This document shows, in pieces, positions 9,486 through 18,838 of a stretch of DNA of 64,000 nucleotides (positions are counted from its first letter, which is position 1; each line of letters begins with the position of its first letter). Source of the DNA: Bin5 sp965208965 (GTDB lineage Bacteria > Chloroflexota > Anaerolineae > Caldilineales > Caldilineaceae). The stretch spans positions 3,968,001 through 4,032,000 of the forward strand of contig OZ242384.1 in the NCBI GenBank assembly GCA_965208965.1. Direction: 5' to 3'. The notes beneath the pieces are model-generated. The model did no database searches, had not been told where the DNA came from, and saw only the letters and a program-made list of their open reading frames with translations. Both the position numbers and the translations under genes were made by a program.

Positions 9486-10363
9486 GTGAGAAAAGAAAGG
9501 TCGTAATCACGGGTGCATCTGGATACATCGCTAGTCTTTTGCTGCCCGTCTTTCGCAGGCGCTATGACCTGACCCTTCTGGACGTACGAACTGACGACCG
9601 CGACGGCAACGAAGTTGAAGGGGTCCAGATCGCCGACCTGACTAAACGCGACCGGGACACGTATCGTCATTACTTTCGCGGCGCCGACGCCGTTATTCAC
9701 CTTGGCTTCACTCGCGCCGAGGACAAGTCCGATCCTATCCAGGACTTTTACGCAGAGTTGTCGAACGTGGAAATGGCCTTCCACGTTTATCAGACCGCGC
9801 AAGAAGAGGGCGTCAGGCGCGTCGTCGTCGCCAGCTCAAACCATGCCGCAGACTACTATGAACCTCTGATCCTGGACGATGAGTGGGATATCGTTACACC
9901 GGAGATGAGACCGTTTTCCGACAACTTCTACGGCTGGGCAAAAGAGGCCTACGAACACCTGGGTTTCGTCTACGCAGTTGGCCGGATGCAGTTCCGGGGC
10001 GTTGACGTCGAAGAGGCGTCGCCTCAGCCGCTGGAGAATGTGCAGGTCCGTATCGGTGGACCAAGAGAGGATGATCTGGAGAGAATCGAACCTGGAGACC
10101 TGCGCCGCATGGTGCGCGGGTTGGGCGTATACATCAGCCAGCGAGACCTGCAGCAGCTGTTCATCAAGAGCATCGAGACTGAAGATATCGGCGATGATCA
10201 GGGCGTACCGTTCCAGGTCTTCTACGGCATAAGCGGAAACTCTCAGGGGTTCTGGAGCATTGTCAACGCCCGTAAAGTGATCGGTTACAAGCCGGAGGAC
10301 AACAGCGAGTACCGATTCAGCGACCAGATTCACCGTCACATCAAGGCCGCGAAAGAGGTCTAG
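9482..10363 (+). CDS. SDR-family NAD-dependent epimerase/dehydratase, uronate dehydrogenase-like
   Basis: 293 residues. The N-terminal Rossmann loop is TGASGYIA (10-17). VVVASSNHAADYYE near 117-130 carries the catalytic Ser region and resembles the SSNH motif of uronate dehydrogenases; YGWAK gives the YxxxK pair. A uronate or sugar acid is therefore a plausible substrate, but this is inferred from family resemblance. The frame is open from 9407, but the ATG at 9482 is chosen because it overlaps the preceding stop by four bases and places the Rossmann motif at the N-terminus. The gene ends 36 bases before the convergent acylase gene. Confidence 0.75.
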   Translation: MSEKRKVVITGASGYIASLLLPVFRRRYDLTLLDVRTDDRDGNEVEGVQIADLTKRDRDTYRHYFRGADAVIHLGFTRAEDKSDPIQDFYAELSNVEMAFHVYQTAQEEGVRRVVVASSNHAADYYEPLILDDEWDIVTPEMRPFSDNFYGWAKEAYEHLGFVYAVGRMQFRGVDVEEASPQPLENVQVRIGGPREDDLERIEPGDLRRMVRGLGVYISQRDLQQLFIKSIETEDIGDDQGVPFQVFYGISGNSQGFWSIVNARKVIGYKPEDNSEYRFSDQIHRHIKAAKEV

Positions 10364-10399
10364 CGGGGTCCTCGATCTGCCGAAATTGTCCCGCCAAGC

Positions 10400-12766
10400 T
10401 TAGGGGTACAGCACGGAAATCGATTCAGTTTCAACTAGGTCGCTGTCTGCTTCGAAGCTTAGGAAGTGATATCGGCCATCCATCCACTCCGCCAACTGGT
10501 CGCAGTAGTGGTGGGATCCAGGATTCCCAGACTGGCCCTGCGACTCGACAGCCCACAAGCCCTCTTCGCCCAGATCGCTGATCAGCCTGTAGTTGGCCCC
10601 CGTCAAGGCCCCCCAGTTCGGGTCGAACCCCGTATTGCAGACAGTTACTCCGTTGCCGCCGACCGGTAGACCGCCCCGGTCGAGTAGCTCTCCCAGATCG
10701 CCCCGCCCAGAGAGCACATGGCGCAGCTGGACTTTGTGGAGGTTGCCCCACGCCCACGCTGTCATGTCGGTTCCGAGTCGATCTTCGATCTCTGTCAGAG
10801 TGTCGCGCAGCGCATGCACCATTGCCGCTTCCCGATCACTTTCAGCGAACCAGCCCGCCGTGTCCTCGTGGATCAACGCCCCGGCCAGTCCCCCAATTGT
10901 ACCGGACAAGGCGTCTGCGAGTTCCACTTCAAACCTTTCTGAGGCAACCCTGCGGCACCACCTGTTGAAAAAGAGTTCGAAAAGCGATGCTGCGACTGAG
11001 TCGGGGGACATATTGTGGTCCCACTCCTGCAAGTAGCAGGCGGCTTCGAGGACGCGCTGGTCTCCACTTCGCAGCAGTACGGGCAATAGCCCCGGAAGGG
11101 CTTCGTCGGCGCGCAGCGTGCGCGTATCCTGTTGCATCTCCGCGAATGAATCTTTTGAGAAGCTTTCACGTTCTTCAATCATCTGGCGGATCCGCCGGGC
11201 CCTGTGGCCGCTGGCCCACGTCCCTGACAACTGATAGGGGAAGTCATCCGGGGCGACCCGGTTGTTCGCGGTGGCGATCCAGCCTCTGTCCGGGTCCTCA
11301 AGACGGGGCATCTGCTCAAATGGAATCAGGCCCTGCCACTGATGGGCAGGGTCCCAGCCTGGCCTGTATCCCCTCTCCCAGATTTCCCTGACCGGAATGC
11401 CGCCAACCGCCTGGTACCCGATATGTCCCTCCTTGTCGGCAATCACAAGGCTCCACGTTGGAACGCGCCAGCCGCGTGTCGCTTCTCGCAGTTCAGAGAC
11501 ACTCTGCGCGCGGTCGATCGCGAGCAACGACGTGAGCCAGTCACAGTGGGTATTGCCCAGCCAGCGCAGTGAAACCGGACCGGTACCGGAGGCTTCCGAG
11601 GGCAGAATCTCGTCGACTATAGGACCGTTTCGGGAGAATCTGACCGTCATGCGCAGCGGGTCTTTTCCTCGCACATGAATTGTCTCTTCCAGAGCGCGCT
11701 CCGGCTCCCAGGCACCGCTAAAGAGGAAGCAACCGGGCTGATCTGGATCCGTCCGCTCCTGGTAGAGATCCCGTTGGGAGCAGATATTGTTGGTGATCCC
11801 CCAGGCGACGTTGCGGTTGCGCCCAAACATGACCGCCGGCATTCCTGAGTATGCCATGCCGGCGACGTCAAATGAGCCACCTTTCAGCTGCACTTCGTAC
11901 CAGCAAGAGACGGCGGCAAATGCTATGTGCGGGTCGCTTGACACCATCGGAAAACCCGAGATCGTGCGTGCGCCGCTCACCACCCAATTGTTGCTGCCCT
12001 CACCCTCCCGCGGATCGCCCACACTGGCGCCAACCGGGGATACATCTGCGGCCGCGGAAGGGAATGCGCCCTGAGGGATGATGCTCTCCTCGTCCGCTTC
12101 ACCAGTCAGAAAGGCCTCATAGAGCGTCTCGTCGTCGAGTGCCCGTTTCGCCAGTTCGGGGCCGACGATTACGGGAAAGCGAACAGTCAGGTAATAGCGA
12201 AACTCGGCCGCGATTGCCAGGCAGTCCACGGGCCGCCACGGCTCCGGCCCATAGTCCAGAAGGGCAAATTCAATTGGGAGGTTGTCGCTGGACAGATCGA
12301 TGGACGTGTTTATGCCGTCACTGAAACTTTCCAGCAGGGCGCGAGTCTCTGCAGGAGTGGACTCCCACTCAGAGGTCGCGATCCGGTTGAGACCGACTGT
12401 TCGGGCAACTGAATCCAGATAAATTCCTTCTTCGCCGAGAATCTCTGACAACCGTCCGTGACCTCTGCGCCGCAGATAGTCCAGTTGAAAGAGTCGGTCC
12501 TGCGCCATGGCAAATCCGAAGGCGAAAAAGAGGTCTTCGTTGTTTTCGGCGAGGATCACCGGTACGCCCCATCGATTGCGTGCGACGCGCGCTTCGGCGC
12601 TCACTCCAGTTTGCAAGCGCACATCCGGATCAGGCGTCCTGCGCCTGATTTCGGCTTTCCAGAGCCGGTCGAATTCTTCTCGCGAGATGCCGCTTGCGCG
12701 ACAGAGTGATCCGATCGACTGACCGGATCCCAAACTCTTCAGTAGATCGAGAGGCAGTGATTCCAT
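10400..12766 (-). CDS. Penicillin acylase family Ntn-hydrolase
   Basis: 788 residues. The family signature GSNNWVVSG is at 257-265, so Ser258 is the expected N-terminal nucleophile after autocatalytic removal of a spacer; the alpha chain would lie upstream (with RNRWGVPVILAEN at 64-76) and the beta chain downstream. Known members cleave penicillins, acyl-homoserine lactones or other amides, and the sequence does not reveal which. There is no obvious signal peptide, in contrast to the periplasmic enzymes; the first 50 residues look like a helical extension. It is monocistronic and convergent with the SDR gene. Confidence 0.85.
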   Translation of the reverse strand: MESLPLDLLKSLGSGQSIGSLCRASGISREEFDRLWKAEIRRRTPDPDVRLQTGVSAEARVARNRWGVPVILAENNEDLFFAFGFAMAQDRLFQLDYLRRRGHGRLSEILGEEGIYLDSVARTVGLNRIATSEWESTPAETRALLESFSDGINTSIDLSSDNLPIEFALLDYGPEPWRPVDCLAIAAEFRYYLTVRFPVIVGPELAKRALDDETLYEAFLTGEADEESIIPQGAFPSAAADVSPVGASVGDPREGEGSNNWVVSGARTISGFPMVSSDPHIAFAAVSCWYEVQLKGGSFDVAGMAYSGMPAVMFGRNRNVAWGITNNICSQRDLYQERTDPDQPGCFLFSGAWEPERALEETIHVRGKDPLRMTVRFSRNGPIVDEILPSEASGTGPVSLRWLGNTHCDWLTSLLAIDRAQSVSELREATRGWRVPTWSLVIADKEGHIGYQAVGGIPVREIWERGYRPGWDPAHQWQGLIPFEQMPRLEDPDRGWIATANNRVAPDDFPYQLSGTWASGHRARRIRQMIEERESFSKDSFAEMQQDTRTLRADEALPGLLPVLLRSGDQRVLEAACYLQEWDHNMSPDSVAASLFELFFNRWCRRVASERFEVELADALSGTIGGLAGALIHEDTAGWFAESDREAAMVHALRDTLTEIEDRLGTDMTAWAWGNLHKVQLRHVLSGRGDLGELLDRGGLPVGGNGVTVCNTGFDPNWGALTGANYRLISDLGEEGLWAVESQGQSGNPGSHHYCDQLAEWMDGRYHFLSFEADSDLVETESISVLYP

Positions 12767-12858
12767 GAGAGAGTCCTCCTCGTCTTTGCAAAGGCCGGAT
12801 GATATCTGGAGTAGTTGATGGCGCCAGTAGGGGATTCGGCCTTAGACCGAAGTTCGCT

Positions 12859-12889
12859 CAAAAGCAGAGAACCTCCGCATGGAGGTTCT
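12859..12889 (-). terminator. Hairpin terminator after the serS-tRNA cluster
   Basis: AGAACCTCC at 12868-12876 and GGAGGTTCT at 12881-12889 form a perfect 9-bp stem with a 4-base loop. On the minus strand the stem is followed by CTGCTTTTG, a short U-run. It lies 16 bases past the tRNA-Arg gene. Confidence 0.75.
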
Positions 12890-12904
12890 GGCTGCCAGTA
12901 TGTG

Positions 12905-12978
12905 CGCGCCAGGCAGGACTCGAACCTGCGACCTTCGCCTCCGCAGGGCGACGCTCTAATCCACTGAGCTACTGGCGC
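12905..12978 (-). tRNA. tRNA-Arg, anticodon GCG
   Basis: The minus strand folds into a complete cloverleaf: acceptor GCGCCAG/CTGGCGC, D-stem GCTC/GAGC, anticodon stem TCGCC/GGCGA with loop CTGCGGA, and T-arm GCAGG TTCGAGT CCTGC. Positions 34-36 are GCG, which reads CGC and CGU arginine codons. Most bacteria use ACG (deaminated to ICG) for this box. CCA is not encoded; the discriminator is G. Confidence 0.85.
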
Positions 12979-12981
12979 TTA

Positions 12982-13075
<94 letters not shown>

Positions 13076-13097
13076 ATATAAATGTTCTCGGCTGGGC

Positions 13098-13188
<91 letters not shown>

Positions 13189-13383
13189 AGGCCAGGACTT
13201 TCCAGCCATCGACCGGCACAGTATAAACCTATTTCAGAATACCTGTCAAATGAAGCGGTCCAGTTCTCTCCTATCAGGACATTCCGAAGCTCGAAGCGCG
13301 GGCGCCTGATACATCATCATTTCAACATTTCCAGCCCTTGCCCAGAGAGACGGAGCCGCAAGGAAAAACGCAGTGGGACTCAC

Positions 13384-14664
13384 TCAGCCGATTTCCATCT
13401 CGTCTCCCAGATAGGGCCGCAGCACCTCTGGCAGTTTTACGCTGCCGTCCGAGCGCTGGTTGTTCTCCAGAAGGGCAATGATGACACGCGGCAATGCAAG
13501 GCCCGATCCGTTGAGCGTGTAGACATAATCCGGTCGCGCCCCCTCTCGCGGACGGTAGCGAATGTTCGCCCGCCTGGCCTGAAAGTCTCTGAATAGAGAA
13601 CAGGAACTGACTTCCAGCCACTCCTGGCAGCCGGCTGCCCAGACTTCCAAGTCATACTTGATGGCGGCGACAAACGAGAGATCGCCGGTAGCGATGGCAA
13701 CTCGACGGTAGGGCAGCTCAAGCCTCTCCAGGAGTATCTCCGCCGACCGTGTCAGCGACTCCAGCTCGTCGCGGCCTGTTGCAGGTTCGACGAATTTGAC
13801 CATCTCCACCTTCTGGAACTGGTGCACGCGCTTGATGCCGCGCACGTCCTTGCCTGCAGAGACCTTCTCACGCCTGAAACACGGGGTACTGGCTACGTAG
13901 TAGAGCGGCAACGTACCCGGATCCAGGATTTCGTCCCTATGCATATTGGTGACCGAAACTTCAGCAGTAGGGATGAACCAGTAGTCCTCTTCGGCATCGC
14001 GGTACAGGTTGTCGCCAAATTTGGGCAGGTTGCCTGTCCCCTCCATGGCGTGTCCCCGCACCATCATAGGCGGGTAGAGCTCGATAAACCCGTGCTCTCG
14101 AATGTGAACGTCCAGAAACCAATTGGACAGTATGCGCTGCAGACGCGCGCCCGCCCCTTTGAGGAAGTAGAAGCGACTACCGGCAGTGGCAACACCCCGT
14201 TCGAAGTCAATGATGTCCAGTTCAGGCCCCATATCCCAATGGGCCTGGGGCACAAAGTCGAATTCAGGCAGCTCTCCCCACTGGGAGACAACGACGTTTC
14301 CCTCCTCGTCGGGAGCCACAGGAACATCGCCTTCGGGTGGATTGGGAATGCGCATCATCGCGTCCTGGTAGGAGGCTTCGACGCGACGCAAGTCTTCGTC
14401 GATCTGCGATATTTCATCGCCGATCCGGCCCATTCTCTCCTTAAGCGCGTTGGCCTCGGAGGTCTTCTTGTCCCGAAAGAGAACGCCGATCTGCCTTGAA
14501 CCGGTGTTGCGCTCCTCGCGCAGTTTCTCCCCTTGCTGCAGCAGTGCGCGCCGCTGTTCGTCCAAGTCCAACGCCTGCTCCCAAGGCGCCTCGAGGTCGT
14601 TAAGCTTCACCATTGCCTCTGCCAGCGCTTCCCGATTTTCCCTCATCCAACGAATGTCCAGCAT
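13384..14664 (-). CDS. serS: Seryl-tRNA synthetase
   Basis: 426 residues, the normal length for bacterial SerRS; charges tRNA-Ser in the cytoplasm. The N-terminal 110 residues form the antiparallel coiled-coil arm that contacts the long variable arm of tRNA-Ser (rich in Glu, Arg, Leu). The class II core follows: motif 2 in TPCFRREKVSAGKDVRGIKR (near 255-275) and motif 3 in LALPRVIIALLENNQ (near 395-410). An AGGAG ribosome binding site precedes the ATG. The leader is a T-box riboswitch with its own terminator, so expression should rise when uncharged tRNA-Ser accumulates. Two tRNA-Ser genes lie downstream on the same strand. Confidence 0.95.
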   Translation of the reverse strand: MLDIRWMRENREALAEAMVKLNDLEAPWEQALDLDEQRRALLQQGEKLREERNTGSRQIGVLFRDKKTSEANALKERMGRIGDEISQIDEDLRRVEASYQDAMMRIPNPPEGDVPVAPDEEGNVVVSQWGELPEFDFVPQAHWDMGPELDIIDFERGVATAGSRFYFLKGAGARLQRILSNWFLDVHIREHGFIELYPPMMVRGHAMEGTGNLPKFGDNLYRDAEEDYWFIPTAEVSVTNMHRDEILDPGTLPLYYVASTPCFRREKVSAGKDVRGIKRVHQFQKVEMVKFVEPATGRDELESLTRSAEILLERLELPYRRVAIATGDLSFVAAIKYDLEVWAAGCQEWLEVSSCSLFRDFQARRANIRYRPREGARPDYVYTLNGSGLALPRVIIALLENNQRSDGSVKLPEVLRPYLGDEMEIG

Positions 14665-14952
14665 TTTTCGCTCCTGCCAAGTGAACTAACAGATACAGAT
14701 TCTCGACTGCCTCCAAAAGAATAAATCCCCTCGCCTGTTCAGGACGAGAGGACCCGTGGTACCACCTGAGTTCGCAGAAACCCGCTTCTGCCTCTGGCGC
14801 CGTTAACGGAGCGGAACCGTCCGGCACTTTTACGCCGGAAGCTCATGGGGCGCTAAGCCGGTCGACGCCTGTTGCCTCGCAGCAGCCGGCAACTCTCTGG
14901 AAGGTCGAACGAACGGCCGTTATCCCCAGTCACAGCAGTGTCAACTGAATTG
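14665..14952 (-). promoter_or_regulatory. T-box riboswitch leader of serS
   Basis: The minus strand contains AGGTGGTACCACGG (plus-strand 14754-14767), a close match to the T-box antiterminator consensus, followed by CTCTCGTCCT, the usual antiterminator partner. Upstream is a stem with arms GTTGCC/GGCAAC that fits an apical Stem I region. I could not place the specifier codon with confidence. By family knowledge, uncharged tRNA-Ser would pair with the T-box bulge and block the terminator. Confidence 0.9.
14715..14751 (-). terminator. Intrinsic terminator of the serS T-box leader
   Basis: CCTCTCGTCCT and AGGCGAGGGG (within plus-strand 14727-14751) form a GC-rich stem with a GAAC loop, followed on the minus strand by ATTTATTCTTTT. 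The 5' arm overlaps the antiterminator, giving the usual mutually exclusive folds. Confidence 0.8.
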
Positions 14953-14958
14953 CCAGCG

Positions 14959-14987
14959 AGCGTAACATATAGCATACGCGCTGTCAA
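14959..14987 (-). promoter_or_regulatory. Sigma-70 type promoter of serS
   Basis: On the minus strand a perfect TTGACA (14987-14982) is followed after exactly 17 bases by TACGCT (14964-14959). The start of transcription would fall just before the T-box leader. Confidence 0.75.
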
Positions 14988-15092
14988 AAAAGAGAGACTC
15001 CATTTCGGGCAGGACGCGGACGCAGGCACCGAGTTGTCGGTCGACAGCAAGCGATCTCCGCACTCCGGAAAGAGATGTTTCTTTTGCCCCAT

Positions 15093-16106
15093 TCAATCCC
15101 CGGGATTGGCGAGGTTGGCAAGATCCACCAGTTGGAACAACGCCAGTGGACCTGCGCTGCGAAAGCACAGCTGAAGAGGAACCTGCATGTTGGAGGACAG
15201 CCACTCGACAACTGAATCCGGCATCGTTGTCTCAACTTCCAGACGGGCCACCGGAGAGGCCAGCTGCTGATGTCGAAGTCCGCGACTCTGGGCCTCAAGC
15301 TCATCGCCGTTTCGCCTTCCGCTTGAAGCGCGCAATACACGAAACAGGTAGACACTTTCAATCTGCATGCCGGGAAACAGCTCGTCCAGGAATCCGGTCA
15401 CGGCGTCTTCGCTCCAGATGAAGAGCCGCTTTTTTGCCGTCGATGGTATGGAGACGAATCGGGACATGAGACGGGGCACTTTAATGCGGGCGTAAGCGAG
15501 AGGGCCGATACCAAGATCGGGACTGCTCAGATGGACAAGCAGATTGATGCTATGCGAACTGATGAAGGGAAATGGATGTCCTGGGTCAACAGCCAAAGGG
15601 GTTAACAGCGGGTAGAGTTGCTGTCGAAAGAATCTTCGCAAGTATTCGCGTTGCCGAAGGTCAAGTTCCTGAGGTCGGCGAATCTCGATACTGTGCTCGT
15701 CCGACAACGCAGGCAGAAGAGACTCGTTCAATTCCAAGTAGGACTGTTGCAAAAGAGGATCCAGACTCGCCGCGATTTCTGCCTGATCGCTCTCGGCCAG
15801 AGCGGGCGCCTTTTCCACGAAGTAGTGGTCGAGAACCGAAGCCAGCAGGCCAATGATCCGAAGCCGTTCAAGAAGGGGGCAATCCTGGTCGCGCGCTTCG
15901 TTCAGAAGGTACGCAGCTTCAACGACCGGCGCGGGTTTCTCGGCAGTCTGTAGCCGAGTCTTCAACCCGGCAGCCAGCGCCCTGGCTCGAGCGACCGCCG
16001 CATAATCCATGGGATCAGTGGAGGATGACAGACGGGTATCTGAACTGGCCGCAGCAGTAGGAGCCTCGGCGGAGACATTTCCCATGTCACTCAAGTCGCG
16101 TGTCAT
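15093..16106 (-). CDS. PPK1-like protein with N-terminal and middle domains only
   Basis: 337 residues. The phrase LTPLAVDPGHPFPFISSHSINLLV near 168-190 is the hallmark of the polyphosphate kinase 1 middle (H) domain, and the helical N-terminal domain precedes it (YLLNEARDQDCPLLERLRIIG). Full-length PPK1 is about 700 residues and carries its phosphorylated His in the two C-terminal phospholipase D-like domains. These are absent: the frame stops at 15093, and the serS promoter lies directly beyond. No remnant of the missing half is seen in other frames. It could be a decayed gene, or a deliberate dimerisation or regulatory fragment; it cannot be a kinase by the known mechanism. It follows the YceI lipoprotein gene by 9 bases. 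Confidence 0.8.
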   Translation of the reverse strand: MTRDLSDMGNVSAEAPTAAASSDTRLSSSTDPMDYAAVARARALAAGLKTRLQTAEKPAPVVEAAYLLNEARDQDCPLLERLRIIGLLASVLDHYFVEKAPALAESDQAEIAASLDPLLQQSYLELNESLLPALSDEHSIEIRRPQELDLRQREYLRRFFRQQLYPLLTPLAVDPGHPFPFISSHSINLLVHLSSPDLGIGPLAYARIKVPRLMSRFVSIPSTAKKRLFIWSEDAVTGFLDELFPGMQIESVYLFRVLRASSGRRNGDELEAQSRGLRHQQLASPVARLEVETTMPDSVVEWLSSNMQVPLQLCFRSAGPLALFQLVDLANLANPGD

Positions 16107-16115
16107 CTGAGTGCG

Positions 16116-16883
16116 CTACTCCTCGTGCGCAACGAAATCGATTTGGACAGTGAACTCATCCTGAACAGTGAGCGTATTGGCAAAGTCGGGGGGATCAAAG
16201 CCGAGGCTGGTCATCCTCAGCAGAGTATGCATCGATCCTCTAATCGAGCCCTCGCTCAAGCTGGCCACAACGTCCCAAACAGTCGTTTGCGCGGCGCCCC
16301 GCAGTCTCAGCTCGCCCTCCATGCGAAACCGGACCTCTTCACCTTCTCGGTAACCTTCAGGCAGATCGAGGAGCCGGTCGGCAACAAAGATTGCAAGCGG
16401 GAATTTGTCCGACTGCAGCGCGTTTTCCCTGATCCAGGAATCCCGCAGCGCCTGGTCGGTTTTCAGAGTTGGCAGGAAGACCGCAAAGTGATTCGCGCCG
16501 ATTTCCCTTTGAGTCAAATCGATCTGCATCAAGCCCGTGAGATCGCTGGTCTCTCCGACTACCTTGGTTTTGCCGATTTCCAAACCGTACTTTCGGGTCG
16601 CGTCGGCAAATAGCTCTTCATCAACGACGTACCTGGCCGTAGACTCGGCGGGGTCGATGCGGAAGAGTGTCCAGGCATCTCCCGGCTCGAGCTCGCTCAG
16701 ATCAAGACCTGCAAAGGCCGCCGCAGCGCTTTCCGAAATCGCGCTCTGCGCTCGGGTTGCGGGTTCCGAGACCGGTTCAGTTCGGAGGGCCCCGTTCGCG
16801 GGCTGCTTTTCTTCCCGACCGAAGCAGCCGGCGCTCAGAATCACTGTCAGTATCAGAAGGAAAATTCTTTTCGACGCACTCAT
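16116..16883 (-). CDS. YceI-like domain lipoprotein
   Basis: 255 residues. The signal peptide LLILTVILSAGC ends in a lipobox, so Cys20 is the likely lipid anchor. After a Ser/Ala/Glu-rich linker, residues 70-255 resemble the YceI lipocalin-like fold: FRIDPAESTARYVVDEEL at the start, then VVGETSDLTGLMQIDL, and a C-terminal LGFDPPDFANTLTVQDEFTVQIDFV. YceI proteins bind polyprenyl chains or amphipathic ligands. It lies between the sulfatase-like gene and the PPK1-like gene on the same strand. Confidence 0.8.
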   Translation of the reverse strand: MSASKRIFLLILTVILSAGCFGREEKQPANGALRTEPVSEPATRAQSAISESAAAAFAGLDLSELEPGDAWTLFRIDPAESTARYVVDEELFADATRKYGLEIGKTKVVGETSDLTGLMQIDLTQREIGANHFAVFLPTLKTDQALRDSWIRENALQSDKFPLAIFVADRLLDLPEGYREGEEVRFRMEGELRLRGAAQTTVWDVVASLSEGSIRGSMHTLLRMTSLGFDPPDFANTLTVQDEFTVQIDFVAHEE

Positions 16884-16943
16884 TTGCAGAAGACTCGATA
16901 GTTCACGGATACGCCGGGGCTGCCGCTTTGCCGGACAGCAAAT

Positions 16944-18821
16944 TCAATGAGGGGCCGATTCAGGTCCGGACCCTGTTCGGGGGACTGGCAGTCCTTCGGG
17001 AAAATAGGGCGGGAGTTCCGCACCGTCTCCATAGGCCGCAAGGAGTAGCCGTACGAACAAGGAACGGAAACCTTCGTGCCGAAAGGCCGGCTCAGGGTCC
17101 CAGACGGCCAGTCCGTTTGTGAATCCATACTCCATGAATGATGCAACAAACCGGGTGTCCTTGGCAATGATGTGAATTGGCGTGTCCCATCCGTCCTCCC
17201 GGCGCGAGACTCGGGGAGGTTGATGGTCGCCAACCAGAACGAATATCGCCTGTTCGTCCGGCTCGCTGAGGACGAAGTCGGTTAGCATCTCCAGTTGGTA
17301 TTCGATTGCGTTCCAGTAGTTCTGACGGCGCTCGACATGCTCGATCAGTTCTGAAGACGGCGGAGGCGCGGGACCCGGTGTGTTCAGCTGCTGCCATGAT
17401 TCGACCAGGACCGGCTGCGGAGCCCAAGGATAGTGAGAATTCTGAGTGATAGTGAAAAAGAGGTAAGGTCCGCCGGCCTCACTGCGAACTTTTTCACGGG
17501 CGAAATTCAGAGAGTACTGGTCCGGAGGCGCCGGACCCCACCCGTATTCAGGGCCGACAAACTCCAGGTCCTCGTACTGCAGCCAGCGGTCAACCCCATA
17601 GAAGGAAGCGTATTTCTGCCACTGCGACTCCGGCAATCCCATAGAGAGCGCTGTCAACCGGTAGTATTGGTAACCCTGTTCTTTCAGAAACTTGCCAAGG
17701 TCCGGATAGCCCCCGGCCTGATATTTGTCGAGCAGTGCGTAGTACTGCGGGTCTGAACTGATCCGCAGGCCGAAGAGCGCGCTCGTGTAGGACATCCATG
17801 ACCCGCCTCCCCATGTGGGGGCAAGACTCAACGCAGACGCTACATGCCAGCCCGATTCATCAAGTTTCTGTTCGAGGCGGTCAGCCAGCTCTTTGTAACG
17901 CACCCTCCAGTCATTTCTCTTGTAAAGGACGGACCCGTACGACTCACTAAAGATTATATAGACGGGGGGGCGCTCAACCAGCCTGAATCGACCGGATTCG
18001 TCGGTTGAGGGCGCCTCACTCGTCTCAATGCGCCGTACTTCCTGAAAAACGCGCCTTGATTCGCCGATGTTCCGGACCAGTTTGGCGGAAATGCTGCTGA
18101 ATACCATTTCAGGTCTGGCCAGGAGTTCAATGCGTGAAACGGTCTGAACCGTTACGAGAAGCGCCAACAGAACCAAGGTGCCGCGCGTCGCAGAAGCGCA
18201 GTTTTTGTCCGGCAGTACGAATCGAGTCAACCGCCCTACCACAACTGCACCGCCGACGATTAGTAGAGCGGTTCCGGCAACAAATGCAGCCGTTACACGG
18301 GCATTTTGCAGGAAGAAGCTGAAGCCTTCAGTGGCCATGCGAAGCTGGGTATAGAATACAGGCTCGACGCTGAAAAACGTGAGGGAGGCACCCTCATAAA
18401 GGTAGTAGAAGAACAGGAAGAGATAGGCGAAAACGAAGAGACGGCGGATCCAGACGTGCCGCAGCGGCCGAAATAGGGCCCACAGCGCAACGAAGATCAC
18501 GATCTCGGAATTGAATCGCAGCAGGTCCGGTTCTCTGCGCCAGACTGCCAGCTGCATCCAGATCTGTTCCAATGAGCGGCCGGCAACTTGTACGACAGGC
18601 AGGAGAGTGCCGTCCTCCCGGTCCATAAGGACAACCGGGAGAAACAGGAGTGCGTGCAAAACGAGGAATGAGACCCAGAAGCTGATATCGGAGGGCAGAC
18701 GCCAGAGCGATGCCGCGCCTGCGTTTGAGCAGTTGTCTTTGCCGGAAGTTGAAGGCGCTCGCGCCGCTATTGCCTCATTCTCAGGCGATTGAGTCCTAAT
18801 GGCGCGCTCGAGCTTGTCCAC
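16944..18821 (-). CDS. Membrane-anchored sulfatase/LTA-synthase-like alkaline phosphatase superfamily protein
   Basis: 625 residues. About five hydrophobic segments occupy residues 45-215 and an extracytoplasmic hydrolase domain follows. YIIFSESYGSVLY near 275 is the first metal-binding strand, TWGGGSWMSYTSAL near 330 occupies the nucleophile position, and VLVGDHQPP near 520 supplies the Asp-His metal ligands. The order matches LtaS/OpgB/EptA-type enzymes that move phosphoglycerol or phosphoethanolamine, but the GTS-type nucleophile motif is altered, so the donor is unknown. It is the first gene of a possible three-gene unit with the YceI and PPK1-like genes. Confidence 0.75.
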   Translation of the reverse strand: MDKLERAIRTQSPENEAIAARAPSTSGKDNCSNAGAASLWRLPSDISFWVSFLVLHALLFLPVVLMDREDGTLLPVVQVAGRSLEQIWMQLAVWRREPDLLRFNSEIVIFVALWALFRPLRHVWIRRLFVFAYLFLFFYYLYEGASLTFFSVEPVFYTQLRMATEGFSFFLQNARVTAAFVAGTALLIVGGAVVVGRLTRFVLPDKNCASATRGTLVLLALLVTVQTVSRIELLARPEMVFSSISAKLVRNIGESRRVFQEVRRIETSEAPSTDESGRFRLVERPPVYIIFSESYGSVLYKRNDWRVRYKELADRLEQKLDESGWHVASALSLAPTWGGGSWMSYTSALFGLRISSDPQYYALLDKYQAGGYPDLGKFLKEQGYQYYRLTALSMGLPESQWQKYASFYGVDRWLQYEDLEFVGPEYGWGPAPPDQYSLNFAREKVRSEAGGPYLFFTITQNSHYPWAPQPVLVESWQQLNTPGPAPPPSSELIEHVERRQNYWNAIEYQLEMLTDFVLSEPDEQAIFVLVGDHQPPRVSRREDGWDTPIHIIAKDTRFVASFMEYGFTNGLAVWDPEPAFRHEGFRSLFVRLLLAAYGDGAELPPYFPEGLPVPRTGSGPESAPH

Positions 18822-18838
18822 GGATTGCTGAGCCGGGT

